NCBI GenBank assembly: GCA_019095985.1 | Contig: CM032669.1 | Location: 28,231,349 to 28,295,348, forward strand | DNA from: Streblospio benedicti | Lineage: Eukaryota > Annelida > Polychaeta > Spionida > Spionidae | Length of the DNA stretch: 64,000 nt | Direction of reading: 5' to 3' | In this document: positions 55,845 to 64,000 of the stretch, one piece after another | Position numbering within the stretch: the stretch's first letter is position 1 | Layout of the letters: every line of letters begins with the position of its first letter | Position numbers and translations under genes: made by a program | Notes under the pieces: model-generated | What the model was told of the DNA's origin: nothing | Database searches by the model: none | The model's input: the letters and a program-made list of their open reading frames with translations, nothing else

Positions 55845-56148
55845 TAAATTGCTATGGTACTTTCTGCACAGCGCAGTTACTGAATACAAAACTATAGTGG
55901 GTCAATATGACGTGGTGAGAATATTACGTTGAAATTACGCTATGGTGAGTTTGTGAATAGTGACAAGTTAAGGTTGAGAATGGAGCCAGGGTCCCCCAGC
56001 CTTCAGTGCAACCGTAGATTTTGCCAAAAATTTTACCTGCGTATTTCTAATTGGTCGGATTCATGATTGTAAGTTCCACAGAATTGGATATAGTTGTAGA
56101 TATGACCATGCGTGATGACTGAAAGTGTCAAATACTTGGAATTTTGTT

Positions 56149-56178
56149 TACCCCCCCCCCCCACCCCACCCCACCCCC
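56149..56178 (+). repeat. C tract with CCCCA units
   Basis: About 14 C followed by ACCCC units. Confidence 0.9.
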
Positions 56179-56282
56179 GTCCTTGATGTTATATTTAAAT
56201 GATGCAGCTGTCTCTGTGAAGCTCATATCCTCTGAAGCTCACACATAGGCTAAGACACAATAAACATTTTCAAAGCAACTTC

Positions 56283-56288
56283 TTTATT
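56283..56288 (-). terminator. Polyadenylation signal AATAAA
   Basis: AATAAA on the minus strand about 410 bases beyond the last zinc-finger codon; a plausible 3' end for the zinc-finger transcript. Confidence 0.35.
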
Positions 56289-56689
56289 AAAATGCTACAC
56301 GACACAAAATGAAACAAAACCTATACTGTTAACACTAAAAATCCTTTACGTGACAGAACTTTGAAAAACTTCTCACATTGCATTTGTCAACAAACATATT
56401 CAAGATAATTTCTTAACACAAATTTTAAACATTAGCCTTCACAAGGAGTCTTTGAGAAAAAGAGTCAGTTAGTAGTTACAAAGGTAAAACATTATCTTTA
56501 AAAAGACATCCAATCGATATTAGCTGGCATTTTTTGATAGTGGGTATTGGTGAAGACGCATATAAAGACAGGTCCATTTTGCATGTACAGTCAGATGATG
56601 CCTTTTCAATGACTCGCTTTAAAAAGAATATTATTTATACATACCACAATAAAATGTGTTCTCGAACTGACGTTCTACAGCAGACTGTG

Positions 56690-57465
56690 GGAGAAAGCTT
56701 CCCACTTTCCAAGGTTAAGGTTTCTCATCAGTGTGCGTTTTCATGTGACTTTCAAGATTTTTCTTCAGACGAAACAACTTGTTACACCTGTACATTTATG
56801 TTCTTCCTCCCCACTGTGGATTTTCTGGTGTCTGATCAAGTCGCTACTTTGATAAAAAAAACACTTGCACATCGTTTACACTCATAAGGTTTATCTCCAG
56901 TGTGGACTCTCATATGTGTGGTCAAGGCGCTACTGTGTCGAAAACACTTCACACATTTACTGCACTGATAAGGTTTCTTTCCAGTGTGGATTCTCGTGTG
57001 AGTGCTCAAGTTGCTACTGCTACTAAAACATTTCCCACAGTCACTGCACTCATATGGTTTTTCCCCATTGTGGAATCTCATGTGCTTGGTGAGGTCGCTA
57101 TTGAAAATAAAACACTTCTCACACACACTGCACTTATATGGTTTATCGTCAGTGTGGATCCTCATATGTCTGGTTAGATTTCTCTTCTCACTGAATGATT
57201 TTTTACACACTGCACACTGATGTTTGTTTTCATTGTTCATCGTCTCATGCTCATGTAAACCAGGCTTTGGTGAGATGCTTTTTCCATATTTTAGACTGTT
57301 AGCTTCTTTTTTCTCACATTTTGAACTGTTAGCTTAACCTTTTTCATGTTTTGGACTGTTAGCTTCATATTTCTTGTGTTTTGGACTGTTAGCTTCTTTT
57401 TCTCACATTTTTTGACTGTTAGCTTCACCTTTTTTCATGTTTTGGACTATCAGGTTCCCTTTCCA
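56690..57465 (-). pseudogene. C2H2 zinc-finger gene, six fingers, frame-broken
   Basis: The main frame (56836-57240) encodes four complete C2H2 fingers: CAVCKKSFSEKRNLTRHMRI H, CSVCEKCFIFNSDLTKHMRF H, CSDCGKCFSSSSNLSTHTRI H and CSKCVKCFRHSSALTTHMRV H, joined by TGEKP-type linkers. A fifth finger begins CKRCASVFF and breaks in a run of eight T; its second half (SSDLIRHQKIH) is in the next frame. A sixth finger (NKLFRLKKNLESHMKTH) follows after another shift and ends TDEKP-stop. Upstream is a 30-bp repeat linker with a stop codon. Such proteins bind DNA in the nucleus. Frame breaks in homopolymer runs could also be assembly error, but with the upstream stop a pseudogene is more likely. No N-terminal effector domain (KRAB, BTB, SCAN) is seen. 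Confidence 0.75.
57285..57460 (-). repeat. 30-bp tandem repeat encoding a linker upstream of the fingers
   Basis: AGCTAACAGTCCAAAA recurs about every 30 bases, five clear copies and a worn sixth (about 57292, 57326, 57352, 57382, 57412, 57442). In one frame each unit reads EANSPKHEKG or a variant. Copies differ by substitutions and small indels, one creating a TAA. Confidence 0.85.
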
Positions 57466-57738
57466 ATTCCATCATGTTATGTATGTTGGCTTAATTTGCA
57501 AATTCTCAAAATATTTCTAAAAAGTAATCCAAATTTAAAGCTCAAATATAGATTGGATTTATAGATAAAACATCCATTAAACTTGTTGTTAATTCCTTTA
57601 TTTGATTTTTGCAATAATGTTGATGAACAAGCATTGAGTAAAAGCATCATTTGAATGTACATATTCATAGTCAATCGTCACAGATTTTTCATAAAATTCA
57701 GTTCATACAAAGTTCTCAGTAAAACTTGTAAATCTGCA

Positions 57739-57900
57739 ACATAAAGTCACAATGTCTCCAAATGGCACAACTCTTCAAACATAAAGTCACAATATCTCAA
57801 ATTGGTACAAATTTGTAAACATAAAGTCACACTGGCCCCAAATGGAACAACTTTGCAAACATAAATTCACAATGTGTCCAAATGGAGCAACTTTGTAGAC
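57739..57900 (+). repeat. 40-bp tandem repeat, four copies
   Basis: ACATAAAGTCACAATGTCTC then CAAATGGCACAACTTTGCAA starts at 57739, 57779, 57819 and 57859 with moderate divergence. Confidence 0.93.
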
Positions 57901-58103
57901 ATTTTGCTAATTGTCCTGTTTGTTCACATTCATGACTTCCTCTTTTTTTCATATCCCTACAACATGAAACTTGGAAGATGAATTCCATTTTGTATGTAAG
58001 TGTCCATATCTGGTTAAGTGTAGAGAAGAACTGTATAATCTTGCTAAACAGAAAGTTCCTGAATTCCTTAATTCAAATGACTATAGCAAATTTATTCCAT
58101 TAA

Positions 58104-58715
58104 CCCTCATCAGTATGTTAACCAAAACACCTTAATCAGTACGATAGGGGTCCATGTGGACCCCAATCATTTGATGTGATTTTCTTTTCAATCCATGATC
58201 TTTCTGTGATACAAATACATTCATATAGTAATTATGACTGTGTCAGATAAAAATAACAAGTAAAGAGTTATGGTTTTATTATATACATATTTTAATAGGT
58301 CTAATTATCGAACAATTTTGTGTTCTCTGTACCCATCGTGTCTGGGGTCCATGAGGACCCCCATAAAATTGCGTTTGTATTGGTCCTTATGTGTAACCGA
58401 AGAAAATAATTTTCATTCTTGATAATGGGAAGATATGAGCTGTCAACTTCATTAAAGGCCTTCAATCAAAAAAAAATCCAGTGTACCCTGCATTTTCTGT
58501 TCTCAACGGGTGTGGGGTCCATGCAAACACCAAGCAAATATTTTGTATATACGTCCTAATATTTAACTAAATCAAATAATCTTTGGTACTTATAAAGACA
58601 ATATATAGGGTAACAACTACTTAAAAGGAAAAGAATGAAATACCTAGCTAATAAAGTTATATCACACACAGTATACCCCTGGGGTCTGAATGGACCCTTA
58701 ATGTGCTGATGAGGG
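58104..58715. mobile_element. piggyBac-type MITE with TTAA target sites
   Basis: Terminal inverted repeats CCCTCATCAG (58104-58113) and CTGATGAGGG (58706-58715) are flanked on both sides by TTAA, the piggyBac target. Inside, GGGGTCCATGTGGACCCC at about 58147 and relatives at 58343, 58512 and 58680 form a set of palindromes about 170-200 bp apart. No transposase frame; 612 bp, so non-autonomous. Confidence 0.88.
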
Positions 58716-58719
58716 TTAA

Positions 58720-59295
58720 TGTTAAGCTATTGGAAACTTTAGATGTAGGATACTTAGTTGTGATACTTTTATTACACGTGATATAGTTCAAAGTGTATAT
58801 TTTAAGTTTTATTCTAGTCACTTTGTAAATTGGCGAAAACATCTATTTTAAAATATGCTTTACAACTAATTTTTTAACTAAACTTTGATATGTACTGTGA
58901 TATTTTACTATGCATTTTATGCGAAATTAACTGATACAATACAATGTCAATTGGTAATTATTTAATCAAAGCATGGGATCAAAGAAAATCAAAATTATAA
59001 AAATGATATTTGTATGGTATAACCTTGTATATCCTACTGTTATAATATGTTTCTCTCCTTTCTTTCTTCTGTCCATCGTCTGATGTATATTATTGTATGA
59101 CATAATTGTGCTACACTGACGTATAAACCCATTGAGGTTGGGTAGGTCTGTCCGTGTTTGTATATCGTATTGACTTTCCTTGATACAACATTGCCATGTT
59201 TTAATAGTGAATTGCCAATCAGAAGAACAAAACAGCTCTCTTTTGTCAAAGTAATTCATATGTACTCGTGACTTGTATAGCATTTTCATGTAATT
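58720..59295. other. Intergenic, no gene seen
   Basis: AT-rich; short chance frames on the minus strand. Confidence 0.4.
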
Positions 59296-59429
59296 TTGTG
59301 TCCCTCCCATATCGGCGATCCTCCACTATCTCCTTGCTCACTCTTTAATACGCACTTGTGTGTGCCAATCAAGTTTTTAAATTTTAGCCCTTTTTTCCAA
59401 CAACTCCGCACAACCATCGTACTTGACCC

Positions 59430-59560
59430 TCAGAATGCAAAGTGTTTTTGCCCATTAGTCCATTCCCATTATGTAATTAGCATCTGCCTAATGAGCATGA
59501 ACTTCCACTCAACAATATTCCCACCCGCCCTATGGCTTATCGCCGAGCTGAATTGGTGCA
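59430..59560. promoter_or_regulatory. Candidate regulatory island with TAAT cluster
   Basis: TTTGCCCATTAGTCCATTCC, TATGTAATTAGCATCTGCCT AATGAGCATGAAC and GGTGCATAATCTACAG give four TAAT-type cores in about 130 bases. Unique, non-coding in context. Confidence 0.35.
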
Positions 59561-59724
59561 TAATCTACAGTCAAGTGACACATTGCATTCTTCGTTTGCC
59601 ATACATAGACAGATCCAGAGATCACACACACCCACACCTTTTTCACAGAAAAAAAAATGATATTTTTATTGAGGGTTTTGGCATCTCCACGAGCATAAGG
59701 CGCGTACAAACCCATGAAATCCTG

Positions 59725-59845
59725 TGGATGCTCACCTCCACCACCCCCTCCCTTTTCTGGAAACCTGCATCTGCCAGTGGCCTGCTGCACACCTCTGTGC
59801 TGATCCAGCCTCCAAATCGAGGTCACTTCGTCCAGTTCAGCTAGT
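59725..59845 (-). CDS. Candidate exon, unsupported
   Basis: On the minus strand ELDEVTSIWRLDQHRGVQQA, TGRCRFPEKGGGGG is followed by GAG|GTGAGC, a good donor near 59731, and preceded by a TACTAG acceptor-like site near 59845. Continuing through the donor the frame reads HPQDFMGLYAPYARGDAKTL and then meets AATAAAAAT at about 59656. Could be an exon, the 3' end of a gene, or chance. Confidence 0.2.
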
Positions 59846-59849
59846 ATGC

Positions 59850-61440
59850 CAGTTTATCGCCTTTCAGATGTTGTAAAGTTTGATTAGCTTCGATATTTCT
59901 TAAATATGTAGATCTACTTGAAGTTTTATTCGATGCACTGTTGTAATTTCCATTGCCAAATTTAACAATACGGTACCGTATGCCAAGGAACAGTGCAATA
60001 TTTATCAAGCAAGGGGATCGGTGCAAATAGTAAGGGGATAGGTATGTTTTTTCAATGTATGAAGTAATGGGACCTAATCATTATATCTTTAGACATGGTT
60101 GCCAAAAACATTTTTAGTACAATTCATAATGCTGCTTTATTTTATTTCTGATACACATTGTTTTGAATTCAATGTTAGCATACAGGCAGCTCATTAGTAT
60201 TTTCTTCATAATTTTATTATTCATGGGACACATACTTTTTTATGAAAAGGGACCATATGGAACATCAACTATTTTTCATCACATCAGTATGAGACAAGTT
60301 TTTTTTTAAAGATATTTTACGATATTTTACGATATTTACTGGTTCCCCCCCATTTTTTCCAAACAACCCTTCCTGGCAGAGATCGTAATTTTTTTGCACA
60401 AAGATGTACAATTTTAGTATACTCATATCTAGCTATTATAAAGAATTAATCCTATTCTAATCAATTTCGGTTCATCTCTAAGTGCCAGAGAAATTCAAAA
60501 CTGATAAAGTTTGGCATAGGTATAAAACACATTTTCAACAGCTACAACTTTAATGACTTGATCAGCTTTCTGGATTGAATATTCTTGTGAACATCCGAAA
60601 GATAAAGTAGAAACTACAGATACTGACAAATAATAAGCGGACACCTGTTTTTGCAACAACTTTATATATCATATTTACACTTAATTACATTACTCTTGAT
60701 TTTTACAATGTTTTGGTGAAATTACCTTGTAAGATTAAATAAACAACATATGTACATACAAGTTTTGTTTTCAACACAACATGTAAATAAAATAATGGAG
60801 CATGATGCAAGAATTTGCAAATGTAATAATTTTACCTTTTTTTCAATTATTCAAAATCAAATTAAATTGTTTCAAACCTAAGCCATTTCCAATTAAGTGA
60901 CTTAAGTATTAATTTTTCTCACTTTGATATTTTGTTGTTGCCATTTTAGTGATCATATAAAAGTAATGGCCCATTAAGTCTCATGTCAAGACTGGTTGTA
61001 ATAACGTAATACTGCTATATAAGTTCACTTAATTACATGCTTAAGAAACTATATTACATGTAATTTAATAGTAGACTAATTTAGCTATCTATACCAAAAA
61101 CCAATTTTTCTGCAAATGAAAATAATATTTCTCCAACAAATGTAGATAAGTGACATTTTAATTTTGTCTTTTACAAAGTAAGCAAATATGTACAAAAAAA
61201 CACATAAATAATGTGGCACAATGCACTGCCAGTTAGCAGTAATGGATACATTTTTGAACATGTATTATTCCCTACTGGGAGCATAAAAATGCATAATTCA
61301 TGAATAAACAAGCTTCCATGTGCGCCTTTTAACTGGCTAGGCAGGAAGGTGTGAAAAGTATTGGTATCAATCATTTGACTCAATTTTGCAAATCTATCAT
61401 TGGTCTTTGGGAGGGCATTCCCATGACAGCCAGTGCTAGT
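59850..61440. other. Intergenic, 3' side of the glycosyltransferase gene
   Basis: Strongly AT-rich. GATATTTTACGATATTTTAC is a short repeat at 60314-60340. No polyadenylation site assigned with confidence. Confidence 0.4.
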
Positions 61441-61444
61441 CGTT

Positions 61445-64000
61445 TCAATCCTTAGTGATACAACCGTCAACTAGATAGTACTTGGACCTAGGCCTGACCT
61501 TGGGGTCATCATAGAGCACGGTGCGCATGGCGTTTCCCAGGGTGCAGTTGTAGACTGAGAGTTGCTCAACATTCTGTGGGATGGCATTTCCAAAATCAGC
61601 TTTGCGGTGTAGATGTGTTGCATAGTTATCCTTGAGGTCGTAGTTTCCACAGAAAAGCGCGTAACCTTCGGGACTGGGGTGTGGATACGGATCAGTGAAG
61701 CTTCCATTTACAATGTGCACCTCAAGTGCCCAGGCGTCGGCAAGGTTGTTCAACACTAGGTTGTTGAACCTAAACTCGGTGACCCTGGAATGTAAATGTT
61801 ACAAGGTTGGAAATAATTCTTGTACAAAATTAATCATTTATTTAAAGAATTTTGAAATTGAATTTTATACATTATAAGCTCCCTTGTTTTGGAAAAAAAA
61901 AGTAGAAAAGAAAAGAAAATGCAGAGCAGTAATTACATTTATAGAAGTAGATTTTGAAGTGTGAATTTCCCAAATTAATAATCAGAGATTTAAGCCTTTT
62001 CACAATAACAGGCGATTTGAGTGTTAGCTAGTATTTATTTGGAGAAAGTGCCATCTATTGATGCTATAAGCTTACGTCATCAGATATTGGCCGTAAAGCT
62101 CCCTCCATTTCTTCAAGAATAATTGGTCTGGAGCACTCAACTGCAATGAAATGCAACGAGCAAAATTCATAAAATATATATTCCATAGTGGGACAAACCC
62201 AACATGAATGTGAAAATCTATTGAAGAATATCCTAAATCTATAAGCAAGCATGTTTAGGAACAGGATAATATTCTTGTTTGAAATTAAGTCATTTGCATT
62301 AATCTACATCAAGACTTACAATGATGGCTGGTGAGATCCTGTCATGTGTCTCTCTCCCCATGGTGACTGGGAACTTCAGCAGGTCAGTGAAGGGGCGAAG
62401 TACAATCACATCATGATCCAGGTAAATACCACCGTAGTCTAAAACATGTATTTACTGTCAATGATTTCAGCTTCATCAAAGACATGCAAAAATATAAAAT
62501 GTACAAACTTGAGGGCTAATAGACACTTGGAATTGTTAGGCATGAGAGGTTAAGTAACATATATGGGCTACCATTACACACATCTCAGGTTTAGCCAATT
62601 GGCAAAACTAAAACAGGTGTTAGCCAATTGAATTCTTATTTAGCCAATCATATAAAACATGCAAACCTAAAGCGCGAGCCCAGCATATCTAGGAACATTT
62701 TGGAGACAATGGCCACTAACCTAGCAAAATGCGCATTCGTAGCCAGGCAGACTTGTGTTCGGCTAAGTGTACTGTTTTTTCTGCTATCTTCTTCACAGGC
62801 TTTTGAAACACATAGTAGATGTTTTGGAATTCTTTCAATATGCGGGCCCACCATTTATTGGTTGTCTTGTCAGGTTGATCGTCTCCCCACACGATAGTCT
62901 GGTGAAGTAAAGGATCATTTTAACAGCCATAGGAGACAATGAAAATACATGAGGGTGGGGTTTTTGGTGTGTGTTTTTTTTAACATTTGATGTGAAGGAA
63001 TTCTTTCTCATAGTACTCTAGTCTCTGACCGGGGTAAATGAATTCAAAGATTCATATCCTGTGGTCGTCATATATCACTCTGAGTATTAGATGTCAAATT
63101 TACATATCTTGACATCTGATACTCAGAGTATCATATATCATGACTGATTTGGTAATTTTAAGATAGTTAACCCCGCAAAGTACAAGGTGTATATTCTATA
63201 ATAAAAAACATAGATGTCAATTTTCACCAATTTTTATAATCCAAAGTTTTGGCCATTTTGAGGGCCAAAGCTTCAAAGTTTCGACATTAAAGTGGAGGGG
63301 ACATGCTCTTTACCTTCATGAAGTCGAGTCACTGTTTTACATAGGTGAAATTGGAAAAACAAGGAAACACAATTAAATAGATCAGACCATGCCCATCATG
63401 TTTACAGCCTAAACAAAATATATACCCTTTGAAAACCTATACAGTATGCCCATAGTAAACGATGCATACCCCCTAGTCGGCATTATTTTGTTCTAGATCT
63501 GGATTTATTTACAACATTCTGCGTACCATGTGGATCTAAGCAATTTGCCCCTGCTTTGATTTGGTTATACAACAATTGTCATCGCGAATGGAATCAACAA
63601 GAAATGACTTCTTGTAATCTAAGACATGATCACAATCACACAATCTACAGGAGCAATTATAGACTAAAATAAATACATGTAAAAATGCCTCATGTACACA
63701 CATCGATGTGTGTACCTACGGCATTTCTTACATGTATTTATTTTAGACTGTAAGTTGCCCCTGTGATACCACCTACCAGCGCGGGCTTGTTGTACTTCTG
63801 CACGCTGCGGAAAGCCACGTATCTGGCGAAGTTGAACTTGAAGCCGGGCGCTTTGAAGTTTATGTAGTGCACCACGTTTGGCACCTGCTGGGCGTCTTCA
63901 GAATTCAAGACCACGGTGGCGTTATCTAGGGTAGACGACAGAGGCACCGGTTCCAAATCATCCTGATCTAGCCGCTTCAAATACTGCTCAACACTTACAG
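61445..64000 (-). CDS. Glycosyltransferase with DXD sugar-binding motif, 5' incomplete
   Basis: Five in-phase exons: 63777-64000 (continues off the window), 62721-62898, 62320-62438, 62076-62140 and 61445-61784, all with GT donors and AG acceptors. They give 307 residues. Order: VPNVVHYINF and FARYVAFRSVQKYN (strand and helix typical of the fold), TIVWGDDQP and WWARILKEFQNIYYVF, LAEHKSAWLRMRILL, then DYGGIYLDHDVIVLRP, where DHD is the metal/nucleotide-sugar DXD site, followed by PVTMGRETHDRISPAI, FRFNNLVLNNLADAWALEVH, a SFTDPYPHPSP loop and a short Cys-containing tail (FCGNY, YNCTLG, DGCITKD). This is the Gly_transf_sug/DXD-containing family (GT32-like), type II membrane enzymes of the Golgi that transfer a sugar from a nucleotide donor. 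Two sequons (NGS, NCT) fit a lumenal domain. The membrane anchor would be in exons right of the window. Exact substrate cannot be told. No frame break; the gene looks functional. Confidence 0.9.
63069..63142. repeat. Hairpin in intron 1 of the glycosyltransferase gene
   Basis: CATATATCACTCTGAGTATT then AGATGTCAA (63069-63097) pairs with TTGACATCTGATACTCAGAG then TATCATATATCATG (63109-63142), about 30 bp with one mismatch and a 2-base bulge. AT-rich loop of about 11 bases. Confidence 0.88.
63648..63763. repeat. Hairpin beside a splice donor, intron 1 of the glycosyltransferase gene
   Basis: Arms 63648-63690 and 63720-63763 share about 42 bases (CTAAAATAAATACATGTAA core perfect; a few mismatches outside). 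The centre is a second perfect palindrome, GTACACACATCGATGTGTGT AC (63693-63714). The outer arm ends only 8 bases beyond the end of the donor GTAGGT (63771-63776). Confidence 0.9.

Noticed and set aside
53997-57900. Regular direct repeats resembling a CRISPR array (53997-54090 and 57739-57900)
   Set aside because: Contiguous minisatellites with 10-base or no spacers in a eukaryotic context; no cas-like gene.
59296-59844. Longest plus-strand open frame (182 codons)
   Set aside because: No domain, mixed composition, crosses a TAAT-rich regulatory-type block and a minus-strand polyadenylation-like signal; likely chance.
62628-62897. 89-codon plus-strand frame
   Set aside because: Antisense to glycosyltransferase exon 62721-62898, whose minus frame has matching splice sites and family motifs.
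1-64000. Search for retrovirus-like, LTR, Polinton or toxin gene remains
   Set aside because: No protease, integrase, capsid, envelope, family-B polymerase or toxin-like frame was recognised.

Overview
This 64 kb window is eukaryotic nuclear DNA. It is AT-rich and gene-poor, with consensus GT-AG introns, tRNA-derived SINEs, LINE fragments and many short non-autonomous DNA transposons. The lineage looks like a marine invertebrate animal, perhaps spiralian or another non-insect bilaterian. That is inference from repeat style and intron architecture, not from a diagnostic gene. No retrovirus-like, Polinton-like, CRISPR or prokaryotic gene was seen.

Layout. 1-1.74 kb holds a decayed LINE on the minus strand (RNase H1-type hybrid-binding domain, PHD-like zinc finger, coiled coil, endonuclease). 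2-6 kb is non-coding, with three long foldback palindromes and two copies of a dispersed ~400 bp repeat. At 9.46 kb and 47.17 kb are two GC-rich, plus-strand open exons. Each starts with ATG, carries a polyglutamine run, ends at a good splice donor and leaves the reading frame in the same phase. I read them as probable alternative first coding exons of one long gene, or two neighbouring genes, whose common exons lie right of this window. I could not identify the protein. The 38 kb between them, and much of the rest, contains no convincing gene. It is dominated by one ~180 bp pogo-like MITE family (about 16 near full-length copies plus fragments), a second MITE family (seven copies), three copies of a tRNA-derived SINE, an L2/CR1-like LINE fragment (17.9-18.7 kb), and islands of GC-richer unique sequence with homeobox, SOX, CRE, E-box or NF-kB-like motifs. 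Those islands look like candidate regulatory elements, as in the regulatory desert of a developmental gene.

Right end. A C2H2 zinc-finger gene or pseudogene with frame breaks lies on the minus strand at 56.7-57.5 kb, followed by a piggyBac-type MITE with TTAA flanks (58.1-58.7 kb). A well-supported five-exon glycosyltransferase gene of the DXD-sugar-binding type runs off the window on the minus strand (61.4-64.0 kb). It is the only gene here with a complete set of in-phase exons, and its first visible intron holds two hairpins.

The most striking structural item is a perfect palindrome at 52,232-52,368: two 66-base arms with no mismatch around a 5-base loop. Stretches not listed separately are AT-rich sequence in which I see no gene.
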